NCBI GenBank assembly: GCA_030680655.1 | Contig: JAUXUZ010000489.1 | Coordinates: forward strand, 1 to 10,931 | Source of the DNA: Phycisphaerales bacterium | GTDB taxonomy: Bacteria > Planctomycetota > Phycisphaerae > Phycisphaerales > UBA1924 | Length of the DNA: 10,931 bases | Reading direction: 5' to 3' | Part shown: piece after piece, positions 1 to 6,241 of the stretch | Layout: the number at the start of each line of letters is the position of its first letter | Position numbering within the stretch: the first letter of the stretch is position 1 | Translations under genes and position numbers: made by a program | Notes under the pieces: generated by a model | Database searches by the model: none | What the model was told of the DNA's origin: nothing | The model's input: only the letters and a program-made list of their open reading frames with translations

Positions 1-1446
1 CACGCCAAGGCCCGGTGCCAGCACCGTCATCGCCCACCCGCCGCCGACGATGCACGTCCACGAGAGCACCACCGTCATCACCCCCGGCCAGAGCGTGTCG
101 CCCGCCCCGCGCAGCACGCCCACGATGGTGATCCCCAGCCCGTCGAAGACCTGAAACACCGCCGCGACGAGCATCACGTGCCCGGCAACGGCGACGATCT
201 CCGCGGCCTTCTCCGGGCTGGTGCCCCCCTCGATAAAGAGCCACGCCAGCTGGTGGCGCAGGCCCACCATCACAAGCGCGCACACGCCCATGTAGACCAT
301 CGAGCAGCGGATGCCCAGCCACGCGCGCTGACGCGCCAGGTCGGGCCGACCCGCGCCCAGGCACCTGCCCACCACCGCCGTCACCGCGAACGACACGCCC
401 ACCGCGGGCATGAACGAGATCTGCATGTACCGCTGCACGATCCAGCTCGCCTGGTGCTGCTCGGGCCCGAACCGCCCCGCGAGGAAGACCATGAAGACCA
501 TCCAGCAGGCCATCTCGCTGCCGTACATCAGTCCCGACGGCCAGCCGGTCCGGGCGAGGTCTCGGATGTGCGGCAGGCTCAGCCGCCACGGCGCCCGCGT
601 GCCGAACCGCTCGTTCATCGAGCGCGAGAGGAAGACCGCCATCGGGATCGCCAGTTCAACCGCCAGGCCGATCAGCGTGCCGATCGCCGCGCCGGGCACG
701 CCCAGCGCGGGGATGCCCATCAGCGGCCAGCCGAAGATCAGCGCCCAGTTGCACAGGAAGTTGACAACGTTGCCGGCGATCACCGCCACCAGCACGATCC
801 TGGGCCGGTGCAGGCCGAAAAAGAACTGCGCCATGCCGCGCGCGGCCAGGGTCAGCACGCTGCCAAACAGCAGCGTCTGTGCGAAGCGTGACTCCAGCTC
901 AACCAGGTGCTCGCTGTGCCCCTGCCACCTGAAGAGCCACGGCAGCGCGAACGCGTACGGCAGCATCAGCAGCCAGAACGCCACCGAGATCCAGACCGCG
1001 TTCCACGCGTAGGCCGCGGCCTTGCGGGGCGTGCCCGCCCCCACGTGCTGCGCCGCGTAGGCGTTGGTCATGCCGATCAGGCCCATGCCGATCGAGAGCG
1101 GCCAGAACGTCGCCAGCGCGCCGTTGCCGTGGGCCGCGAGGTAGATGGTGTCTGGCCCGATGCGGCTGACCATCAGCCCGTCAACAAACTGCATGACGGT
1201 GTACGACATCATCGTCGCCACGCTGGGCGCTGCCTGCTTCAGCAGCGACCAGAGCGGGCGCGGGTCGTCCTCCAACCCTCCCGCTCCCAGCGGGAGGGTC
1301 GGGCGAGGTTCGGCGAGCCCGGGGAGGGTGCCGGGTGCCACAGACTCATCCGGCCTTGCGGATGAGTCTGTGCCCGAGGGCCCCTGATGCACAGACTCCG
1401 CCGAGCCGGAGTCTGTGGCACCCGACCCTTGCTCCTGAGCGTTCAC
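1..1446 (-). CDS. MATE-family cation/drug efflux transporter (C-terminus beyond left edge)
   Basis: Inner-membrane antiporter of the multidrug and toxic compound extrusion family, expected to export cationic compounds in exchange for H+ or Na+; the substrate is not predictable. The frame is open for 482 codons to the window edge. Counting from the GTG at 1446, family signatures are AQHVGAG (132-138), the second-half GRCLGAGRPDLAR segment, and GVLRGAGDT (443-451). Many hydrophobic helices span the frame, and roughly the last 50 residues lie outside the window. The start is uncertain. GTG at 1446 overlaps the pdxA stop as GTGA and has a GGGGTGG-like purine stretch upstream, but it gives a 57-residue polar leader encoded largely by hairpin repeats. 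TTG at 1275 gives a family-typical N-terminus (EDDPRPLWSLLKQAAPSV) with GGGAG about eight bases upstream. The first ATGs (1212, 1209) would cut helix 1. It is probably co-transcribed with pdxA. The family call is firm; the start is not. Confidence 0.9.
   Translation of the reverse strand, partial: MNAQEQGSGATDSGSAESVHQGPSGTDSSARPDESVAPGTLPGLAEPRPTLPLGAGGLEDDPRPLWSLLKQAAPSVATMMSYTVMQFVDGLMVSRIGPDTIYLAAHGNGALATFWPLSIGMGLIGMTNAYAAQHVGAGTPRKAAAYAWNAVWISVAFWLLMLPYAFALPWLFRWQGHSEHLVELESRFAQTLLFGSVLTLAARGMAQFFFGLHRPRIVLVAVIAGNVVNFLCNWALIFGWPLMGIPALGVPGAAIGTLIGLAVELAIPMAVFLSRSMNERFGTRAPWRLSLPHIRDLARTGWPSGLMYGSEMACWMVFMVFLAGRFGPEQHQASWIVQRYMQISFMPAVGVSFAVTAVVGRCLGAGRPDLARQRAWLGIRCSMVYMGVCALVMVGLRHQLAWLFIEGGTSPEKAAEIVAVAGHVMLVAAVFQVFDGLGITIVGVLRGAGDTLWPGVMTVVLSWTCIVGGGWAMTVLAPGLGV
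1276..1298. repeat. Perfect 10-bp hairpin at the 5' end of the transporter frame
   Basis: CCCTCCCGCT and AGCGGGAGGG form a perfect 10-bp stem around a 3-base loop. On the minus strand the right arm supplies the purine-rich stretch directly before the alternative TTG start at 1275, so folding could hide that ribosome site. The bases that follow on the plus strand (1299-1331) resemble the gap element near 6442 and 10454. Confidence 0.7.
1339..1372. repeat. Perfect 14-bp hairpin, unit A of a paired palindrome
   Basis: CACAGACTCATCCG and CGGATGAGTCTGTG form a perfect 14-bp stem around the loop GCCTTG. The outer arm CACAGACTC/GAGTCTGTG is shared with the hairpin at 1390-1417; the inner arms differ, as expected for two members of one palindromic repeat family. 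It lies inside the open frame of the transporter if the GTG at 1446 is used. Confidence 0.8.
1390..1417. repeat. Perfect 11-bp hairpin, unit B of a paired palindrome
   Basis: CACAGACTCCG and CGGAGTCTGTG form a perfect 11-bp stem with a 6-base loop (CCGAGC). It shares the outer arm CACAGACTC with unit A, whose centre lies about 48 bases away. Together they resemble paired REP/BIME-type elements. It sits just downstream of the pdxA stop. Confidence 0.8.
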
Positions 1447-2357
1447 GGCCCACCCCGGCCGCGACGCACCAACTCGATAGCGCGGAACATGGCCTCGATC
1501 ATGCTCGACGCGTCGGTCATCCCGCGCCCGACGATGTCGAACGCGGTGCCGTGCGCCGGCGACGTGCGGACCACCGGTCGGCCGCGCCACGACAAGCCCA
1601 CGGTGACGTTGACCGACTCCATCCCGTCGATGAGCTTGACGGGGATGAGTCCCTGATCGTGGTACATGGCGACCACCGCGTCGAACTCCCTGCGCAAGGC
1701 GCGGTTGAAGACCGTGTCGCCGGGCCACGGACCGGATGCATAGATCCCGGCGCTGCGCGCCTGCGCAACCGCGGGTGCGATGATCGTGTCGTCCTCCTGT
1801 CCGAGCAGACCGTGCTCGCCGGCGTGAGGGTTGAGTCCGGCGACCGCGATTCTCGCGCGCGGGTTACCCAGCGCTGCGCACGCCTCGTGTGCAAGTTCGA
1901 TCGATCGCAGCACGCCCGGCACAGAGAGCGTCGTAGAAACATCCGCGAGGGGAATGTGAACAGTCGCGAGCATGACCGTCAGGTTCGGCCCGACAAAGAG
2001 CATCCCCGACCGAGGGCTCTCGAACGCTTCGGCGAGAACCTCCGTGTGGCCGGGGTGGGTCGTCACGCCGGCCGCGTGCCACGCCTCCTTGCTGATAGGT
2101 GCGGTGACGATCGCGTCGCACTCACCGCGTTTCACCGCCTCGATCGCTGTGCACAGCGCTTCCCACGACGCCCGGCCCGCATCCGCGCGAGCCTTACGTG
2201 GTCCGTCGCTCGCCCAGGTGTCGAGTGTCCCAAACGGCACAAGCACAACGCCCTCTGGCGCAGCCGCAATGGCCGCGCGGCTGATCTCCGGCCCGATTCC
2301 CAAAGGGTCACCGGTGCTGATCGCAATGCGGACGGGTTGTGGCTGCTGAGTCGGCAC
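1443..2357 (-). CDS. pdxA: 4-hydroxythreonine-4-phosphate dehydrogenase PdxA
   Basis: NAD-dependent cytoplasmic enzyme of pyridoxal 5'-phosphate synthesis (DXP-dependent route). It oxidises 4-phosphohydroxy-L-threonine, and the product condenses with deoxyxylulose phosphate via PdxJ. The 304 residues are slightly shorter than the roughly 330 of E. coli. Visible motifs are GDPLGIGPEI (16-25), TAPISK (85-90), HPGHTE (101-106), AGLNPHAGE (173-181), MYHDQGLIP (231-239) and RTSPAHGTAFDI (264-275). Metal ligands by alignment are H134, H178 and H233; the spacing of about 44 and 55 residues matches E. coli H166, H211 and H266. The usual Asp before the C-terminal HGTA is Ala268, a variant I recall from other phyla. 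The start is GTG at 2357, because an in-frame TGA lies just upstream; no clear Shine-Dalgarno is seen. The stop overlaps the GTG of the transporter frame, suggesting translational coupling. Confidence 0.95.
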   Translation of the reverse strand: MPTQQPQPVRIAISTGDPLGIGPEISRAAIAAAPEGVVLVPFGTLDTWASDGPRKARADAGRASWEALCTAIEAVKRGECDAIVTAPISKEAWHAAGVTTHPGHTEVLAEAFESPRSGMLFVGPNLTVMLATVHIPLADVSTTLSVPGVLRSIELAHEACAALGNPRARIAVAGLNPHAGEHGLLGQEDDTIIAPAVAQARSAGIYASGPWPGDTVFNRALRREFDAVVAMYHDQGLIPVKLIDGMESVNVTVGLSWRGRPVVRTSPAHGTAFDIVGRGMTDASSMIEAMFRAIELVRRGRGGP

Positions 2358-2450
2358 GGGGGATCAAGCGTACTGCGGTTCCCGGGGCCGGCGCGGTCGT
2401 CTTGTGGATTTACGGCAGGATCGGCCGCAATACGCCCGTAGCGCGTGCGT

Positions 2451-2477
2451 TTGGCTCGTGTCGACTCACACAAGCAA
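2451..2477 (+). promoter_or_regulatory. Imperfect inverted repeat in the leader of the Lys/His-rich gene
   Basis: TTGGCTCGTGT and ACACAAGCAA pair as an imperfect stem with one bulge around CGACTC, ending about ten bases before the GGAG ribosome site at 2488. It could be an operator or a leader hairpin; nothing else supports a role. The rest of the divergent gap (2358-2450) shows no convincing -35/-10 pair on either strand. Confidence 0.25.
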
Positions 2478-2496
2478 CCTTACTGCTGGAGACTCC

Positions 2497-2811
2497 ATGA
2501 AGAACCACGCTATCGCCTTGATCGCCGCGCTCGCCCTCACCGCGGGCACCACGCTCGCTACCGCCGCCGAGATCGCCCCCCCCGGCAAGCAGCAGGGGCA
2601 GCGCCAGCAGGAGCCCGGCAAGCAGGGCAATCATCGCGCCCACGGAAAGAAGGCAAGCAAGCACCGCGCACACGGCAAGCATGATGGCAAGCAGGCGGGC
2701 AAGCACGACGGCAAGAAGGCCGGCAAGCACGCCAAACGCCACCACCATAACAAGCAGTCCGGCAAGCAGCAGGGCAAGGGCGGCAAGGGTGCCGGCCGCG
2801 GCCGGAACTGA
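2497..2811 (+). CDS. Small secreted Lys/His/Gly-rich repeat protein
   Basis: I do not recognise a family. The 104-residue product starts with a typical Sec signal peptide: MKNH, hydrophobic AIALIAALALTAGTTLATAA, likely cleaved near residues 22-24. The mature part (about 80 residues) is low complexity and almost free of hydrophobic residues. It contains repeated G-K-x-x-G-K-H units (GKHDGKQAGKHDGKKAGKH, 60-78), the cluster KRHHHNK (80-86) and a G/K/R tail. It should be strongly basic, disordered and exported. Possible roles are metal binding through histidines or binding of anionic surfaces such as polysaccharide or nucleic acid; neither is shown. The ATG at 2497 is well supported by GGAG at 2488-2491. 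The gene is divergent from pdxA and ends before its own terminator. The opposite strand reads as a hydrophobic protein only because Lys codons reverse to Leu. Confidence 0.7.
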   Translation: MKNHAIALIAALALTAGTTLATAAEIAPPGKQQGQRQQEPGKQGNHRAHGKKASKHRAHGKHDGKQAGKHDGKKAGKHAKRHHHNKQSGKQQGKGGKGAGRGRN

Positions 2812-2841
2812 GCCGGCAACGAACGTCCATCAACAGCGCGG

Positions 2842-2875
2842 CCATCGTCTCACGACGGTGGACGTTTTCGTTTGG
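2842..2875 (+). terminator. Terminator of the Lys/His-rich gene
   Basis: CCATCGTC and GACGGTGG form an 8-bp stem (one G-T pair) with loop TCAC, followed by ACGTTTTCGTTT. The outer bases ACGTCCA (2823-2829) and TGGACGT (2859-2865) offer an alternative longer pairing. It lies 30 bases after the stop at 2811. Confidence 0.6.
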
Positions 2876-2980
2876 AGTTGCGCATCGAGCACGAGCCCCG
2901 CGGCGTGACCCCGGGGACAGATCGGCCGCTCGGGTGTCTCGGCGGCGGTGAGTGGGATATTGAAGTGTGGCCTGTGGTGT

Positions 2981-3000
2981 CCCTGTGCTTCCGCACAGGG
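2981..3000. repeat. 20-base perfect palindromic hairpin after murA
   Basis: CCCTGTGCTTCCGCACAGGG has an 8-bp perfect stem and a TTCC loop. It lies 15 bases past the murA stop on the minus strand and has no T-run on either side, so it would be a 3'-end stabiliser, a Rho-assisted terminator or a dispersed repeat rather than an intrinsic terminator. The rest of the convergent gap 2876-3015 shows nothing further. Confidence 0.65.
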
Positions 3001-3015
3001 CTCGTTGACTGATGG

Positions 3016-4365
3016 CTACGACGCGGCGGGTTCTTTCTCGTTGACGCGTTCGATTACCGCGCCGAGGGTGACGAGTGTCTCCTCCATGCGCTGGTAGCCA
3101 CGGTCGAGGTGGTAGACGCGGTTAATCTGCGTGGTGCCCTCGGCGGCGAGCCCGGCGAGCACGAGGCAGGCGCTGGCGCGCAGGTCGCTGGCCATGACGG
3201 GCGCGCCAACGAGCCGGCGCACGCCGCTGACGACGACCGTCGGGCCCTGCCTGAAGAGGCCCGCGCCCATGCGCGACAGCTCGGCGACGTGCAGGAACCG
3301 CTCGGTGAAGATGCGTTCGGTGACGACGCTGTTGCCGTCGGCGAGGGTGAGGGTCGCCATGAGCTGGGCCTGCAGGTCGGTGGGGAAGCCGGGGTGGGGC
3401 TGAGTGGTGACCTCGATGGGCTGGATGCCGCGCGAGCCCGCGCCCTGCACGCGGACGCTGGCGCGCATGGGGTCGCCCTTGTCGTCGATGGTGAAGTGGG
3501 CGCCGGCGTGCTGCAGGCGGTCGATGTGGGCCATCAGCGCATCGGCGGGGCAGTTGTCGATGGTGATGTCGCCGTTGGTGATCAGCGCAGCGCACATATA
3601 GGTGCCGGCCTCGATGCGGTCGGGGATCACGGTGTGGTCGACGCCCTTGAGGCGCTCGACGCCGTCGATGGTGATGCGGGGCGAGCCGGCGCCGCTGATG
3701 CGTGCGCCCATGGCGGTGAGCATGTTGGCCAGGTCAACGATCTCGGGCTCGCAGGCGGCGCACTCGATGATCGTGCGCCCCTCGGCGAGGGTGGCGGCGC
3801 TCATGACGTTGGCGGTGCCCAGCACGGTGCTGCCGAAGGGCCCGCCGAGGAAGACGCGCGCGCCGCGGAGGCGGCCGGGCTTGCCGTTGACGCGCGGCAC
3901 GCGGGCGGTGATGTCGCCGCCGTCGAGGGTGATGTCGGCCCCCAGCGCTTGCAGGCCGCGGATGTGCAGGTCGACGGGGCGCTCGCCGATCGAGCAGCCG
4001 CCGGGGAGGCTGACGCGGGCGAGGCCGCGCCGGGCGAGCATGGGGCCGAGCACGCAGATGGAGGCCCGCATGGTGCGGACGATCTCGTAGGGGGCGTGGC
4101 TGACGGAGGTGTCGGTGGTGTGGAGGTTGACGACGCCGCCGGGGAGCTCGTTGTCGGTGACGCGCTGGTGGTCGACGGTGCAGCCGAGCTTGGGGAGCAG
4201 GGCGAGCATCGACTTGATGTCGGCCAGGTCGGGGATGTCGCGGAGGACGACCGGCTCATCGGTGAGCAGGGCGGCGGCCAGGAGCGGCAGGGCCGCGTTC
4301 TTGGAGCCGTGGACCGTCATGCGTCCGGCGAGTCGTGTGCCACCGCGGATGTCAAAGCGATCCAT
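3016..4365 (-). CDS. murA: UDP-N-acetylglucosamine 1-carboxyvinyltransferase MurA
   Basis: Cytoplasmic enzyme of the first committed step of peptidoglycan synthesis: it transfers enolpyruvate from PEP to UDP-GlcNAc. It is the fosfomycin target. The 449 residues are somewhat longer than E. coli MurA (419) and cover the two-domain inside-out barrel. Visible features are GSKNAALP with catalytic K22, MRASICVLGPMLA, and SLPGGCSIGERPVDLHI with C124 (E. coli C115) and R129 (R120). Further on are HPGFPTDLQAQ with D330 (D305), DLRAS (394-398) and HLDRGY with R422 (R397). Since Cys rather than Asp occupies position 124, the protein should be fosfomycin-sensitive by this criterion. The ATG at 4365 is preceded by AGGAGA at good spacing. 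The gene stands alone, divergent from the fibro-slime gene and convergent with the Lys/His-rich gene. Its presence fits the now established view that planctomycetes make peptidoglycan. Confidence 0.97.
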   Translation of the reverse strand: MDRFDIRGGTRLAGRMTVHGSKNAALPLLAAALLTDEPVVLRDIPDLADIKSMLALLPKLGCTVDHQRVTDNELPGGVVNLHTTDTSVSHAPYEIVRTMRASICVLGPMLARRGLARVSLPGGCSIGERPVDLHIRGLQALGADITLDGGDITARVPRVNGKPGRLRGARVFLGGPFGSTVLGTANVMSAATLAEGRTIIECAACEPEIVDLANMLTAMGARISGAGSPRITIDGVERLKGVDHTVIPDRIEAGTYMCAALITNGDITIDNCPADALMAHIDRLQHAGAHFTIDDKGDPMRASVRVQGAGSRGIQPIEVTTQPHPGFPTDLQAQLMATLTLADGNSVVTERIFTERFLHVAELSRMGAGLFRQGPTVVVSGVRRLVGAPVMASDLRASACLVLAGLAAEGTTQINRVYHLDRGYQRMEETLVTLGAVIERVNEKEPAAS

Positions 4366-4427
4366 CGCCGTCTCCTGCCGGGCGCCCCTGTTGAGAGGTT
4401 TGCGCGGCCTGTTGCTGCCTTGTTAAC

Positions 4428-4446
4428 TGCGGGCCCAAGACCCGCA
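4428..4446. repeat. Small hairpin in the murA/fibro-slime divergent gap
   Basis: TGCGGG and CCCGCA form a 6-bp stem around a 7-base loop, about 60 bases upstream of the murA start and next to the short AT patch GTTAAC. It may be part of the murA promoter region; no clear -35/-10 pair was found. Confidence 0.35.
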
Positions 4447-4454
4447 TGTTGCCG

Positions 4455-4476
4455 GCCCGGGGGTCCGTCCCCGGGC
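4455..4476. repeat. Very GC-rich 8-bp hairpin in the divergent gap
   Basis: GCCCGGGG and CCCCGGGC form an 8-bp stem with loop GTCCGT. It begins the hairpin-rich 310-base divergent gap 4366-4674. After it comes a lone AT-rich patch (CAATATATC, 4491-4499). Then 4520-4590 holds several loosely similar GGCCTT/GCCCTT/GCGCCTT words separated by G-rich spacers. No ORF with coding character was seen here, and the region could carry a leader RNA. Confidence 0.45.
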
Positions 4477-4674
4477 GGCCTTCTGCTGGGCAATATATCT
4501 CGGACGTTGCGGGCACGGGGCCTGAAAACGGAGGGCCCTTTCCTGAGGAGCGGCGGGGCCTTGCGCGGCGGGCAGAAGGGCGGCGCCTTGCCCGACCCTC
4601 CAGGGCGTCACAGCTTTACATCCAGGCGGAAGGGTCGGCTTGCCCGCGCGCAATCTGAATCGCACTTTCCTTGC

Positions 4675-5628
4675 ATGAGCAACACCCCCGTCCGCAATCG
4701 CCGCATGGTCCTCACCCTCTCACTGCTTGCCGCCGCTGGTGGTGCCGCCGCGATCGTGGGCACGACCAACGCCCGCTTCGCCACCCCGCCCAGCGAGGCG
4801 TACGCCGCCTTGCCGCTGACGATCTCGCTCAACGGCACGGTGCGCGACTTCAAGCCCGCCGGCACCACGGGCGGGCACGCCGACTTTGAGCGCACCCCTA
4901 CCGGCGGGTACGGGCACTACGTGGGCCAGGTGAACGAGACGCTCGACAGCAGCGGCAAGCCCGTCTTCCGCGGGACTGGCAACAAGGTCAACACCCAGGC
5001 GAAGGACGCGGCCGGGCGGAACGTCATGCCCGCCATCAGCGGGTTTGCCGACAACGGCCAATGGGCGGGCGGCACGCGCGGCTCGGTAGCGACCTCCGCC
5101 GGCGGCTCGACGACGACTTCGGCGGCCTTTGCCCAGTGGTTCCGAGACACGCCGGGTGTGAACCTGAGCAAGACGGTGCCGATCACCCTCAAGCGAGCCG
5201 CCGGCAGCAACATCTACACGTTCGACGACAAGACCGACGCTGACTACACGGCCAAGGGTGGGTTCTTTCCCATCAACGGCGACCTGTACGGCAACCCGTC
5301 GGGTCAGACCCGGAACTTCTCGTTCACCTACGAACTGTCGACGACGTTCACCTACCGGCGCAACAGCGGCCAGGTCTTCACGTTCACCGGTGACGACGAC
5401 GTGTACGTCTTCATCGGAAACAAGCTGGTGATCGACCTGGGCGGCGTGCACTCGGCCATCAGCCAGACGGTGGACCTTGACAAGGTGCCGTGGCTGGTCG
5501 ATGGGCAGGCTTACCCGCTGAAGCTCTTCTTCGCCGAGCGCCACACGACGCAGTCGAACATGCGGATCGATACGACCCTGGAGCTGCACAACGCGGCGCT
5601 CCCCACGGTGAGCGGCCTGTTCGACTGA
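4675..5628 (+). CDS. Secreted fibro-slime domain protein
   Basis: Exported protein of 317 residues with a fibro-slime domain, a module known from Fibrobacter fibro-slime proteins and from planctomycete and myxobacterial surface proteins. Its exact role is unknown; adhesion or binding of polymers is usual speculation. Residues 1-36 form a signal sequence (basic MSNTPVRNRR, then hydrophobic MVLTLSLLAAAGGAAAIV, cleavage probably near 36). The domain begins with LTISLNGTVRDF (48-59) and GHADFE (67-72). It closes with the family's hallmark C-terminal block: FTFTGDDDVYVFIGNKLVIDLGG (235-257), YPLKLFFAERHTTQSNMRIDTTLEL (280-304). The C-terminus is short, with no PEP-CTERM or LPXTG anchor, so it is probably released or surface-associated. 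The ATG at 4675 has no clear Shine-Dalgarno, but an in-frame extension upstream is antisense to murA and lacks coding sense. It ends 40 bases before a strong terminator. Confidence 0.88.
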   Translation: MSNTPVRNRRMVLTLSLLAAAGGAAAIVGTTNARFATPPSEAYAALPLTISLNGTVRDFKPAGTTGGHADFERTPTGGYGHYVGQVNETLDSSGKPVFRGTGNKVNTQAKDAAGRNVMPAISGFADNGQWAGGTRGSVATSAGGSTTTSAAFAQWFRDTPGVNLSKTVPITLKRAAGSNIYTFDDKTDADYTAKGGFFPINGDLYGNPSGQTRNFSFTYELSTTFTYRRNSGQVFTFTGDDDVYVFIGNKLVIDLGGVHSAISQTVDLDKVPWLVDGQAYPLKLFFAERHTTQSNMRIDTTLELHNAALPTVSGLFD

Positions 5629-5663
5629 TCCCGATCGTCTCCGCGTTCTGCACGCGGGAATCC

Positions 5664-6158
5664 TCAGGCCGCGGCGTTTGAGCCCATCCCCACGGGCTCA
5701 CGCCGCGGCTGTGTTTTTGGGGGTGGAGGTGACGTGTGGTTCTGCGGCGTGTGGGGCGCGGGGGTGTTGGTGCCGGCGTGCGCGGCGAGGGTGCCCGCGG
5801 CGGGGGTGGTTGGGCGGCGGAAACGGTCGATGGGCTCGGCGGCTCTTGGTGTGATGGGGGCTGGTGCGGAAGCTCCCTCATCCGCCGCCGCGAAGCTTCC
5901 TGAGGAGTTCCCGCGGCGCGTGCGACGCGACTTCTGGCTCTCGTGCGCTTTGCTCCCGAGAGCCCGGTCTCCTGCGGCGTCGGGAGCAGGGGGCGGCGGT
6001 TCGGTGTCTTTGACGGGACGCGCGCGCAGGATGGCGATGGCGAGTCGGCGGCGTTCGAGGGGGTCGGTCTCTTCGGCGAGGAGTTCGCGGAGGGCTTGGA
6101 GGGCCTCGCGGTGGGCCTGGATGACCTCTTCGTTGAACTGGGCCTGGATGGATGGCAT
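5664..6158 (-). CDS. Unknown 164-residue protein, helical N-terminus and disordered Pro/Ala tail
   Basis: No family recognised. The ATG at 6158 is chosen because AAGGAAG lies six bases upstream and the text changes character there; the frame stays open to 6410, but that extension is Pro/Ser/Gly noise over a promoter and repeats. Residues 1-50 (with FNEEVIQAHREALQALRELL and TDPLERRRLAIAILRARPV) look like two amphipathic helices, charged and without membrane segments. Residues 51-164 are Pro/Ala/Ser/Thr/Arg-rich and presumably disordered (PPPPAPD, SQKSRRTRRGNSSGS, TSPPPPKTQPRREP). There is no signal peptide, so it is probably cytoplasmic. The last 15 or so codons are encoded inside the hairpin that terminates the convergent fibro-slime gene. 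It may be specific to planctomycetes; the helical part is the only segment likely to be conserved. Confidence 0.55.
   Translation of the reverse strand: MPSIQAQFNEEVIQAHREALQALRELLAEETDPLERRRLAIAILRARPVKDTEPPPPAPDAAGDRALGSKAHESQKSRRTRRGNSSGSFAAADEGASAPAPITPRAAEPIDRFRRPTTPAAGTLAAHAGTNTPAPHTPQNHTSPPPPKTQPRREPVGMGSNAAA
5668..5718 (+). terminator. Strong intrinsic terminator of the fibro-slime gene
   Basis: GCCGCGGCGT (5668-5677) pairs with ACGCCGCGGC (5700-5709), and GAGCCC (5680-5685) with GGGCTC (5694-5699). That makes a 16-bp stem with a 2-base bulge and an 8-base loop, followed by TGTGTTTTTGG. The stem also encodes the C-terminus of the convergent 164-residue protein. Confidence 0.88.
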
Positions 6159-6241
6159 CGGTGCTTCCTTTGCGTTGGCTTGGGCGCGTGGAATGGCCGG
6201 TCCCCCCGACCCCTTGCCCCGTCCCGGAGCGTTCAGGCAGG

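Noticed and set aside
178..1365. Overlapping plus-strand open frames at the left end
   Set aside because: They are shadows of the MATE transporter, whose minus-strand frame was read codon by codon and is intact.
1276..1417. CRISPR-like array
   Set aside because: The three hairpins differ in arm sequence and spacing, with no constant repeat or cas gene.
1335..2441. Plus-strand 368-codon open frame
   Set aside because: Antisense to pdxA, Arg/Ala/His-rich with no family features, while the minus strand carries complete PdxA motifs.
2410..2748. Minus-strand frame that looks like a hydrophobic membrane protein
   Set aside because: The opposite strand of Lys/Gln/Gly codons reads as Leu/Ala/Pro; the plus-strand gene has the ribosome site, signal peptide and terminator.
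4491..4499. AT-rich CAATATATC patch as a -10 box for the fibro-slime gene
   Set aside because: No -35 or extended -10 sequence accompanies it, and it lies about 180 bases from the ATG, so it stays a possibility only.
3109..4674. Long plus-strand open frame joined upstream to the fibro-slime gene
   Set aside because: It is antisense to murA and rich in Gly/Ala/Asp/Val with no recognisable domain. High GC keeps the frame open; the signal peptide starting at 4675 marks the real gene.
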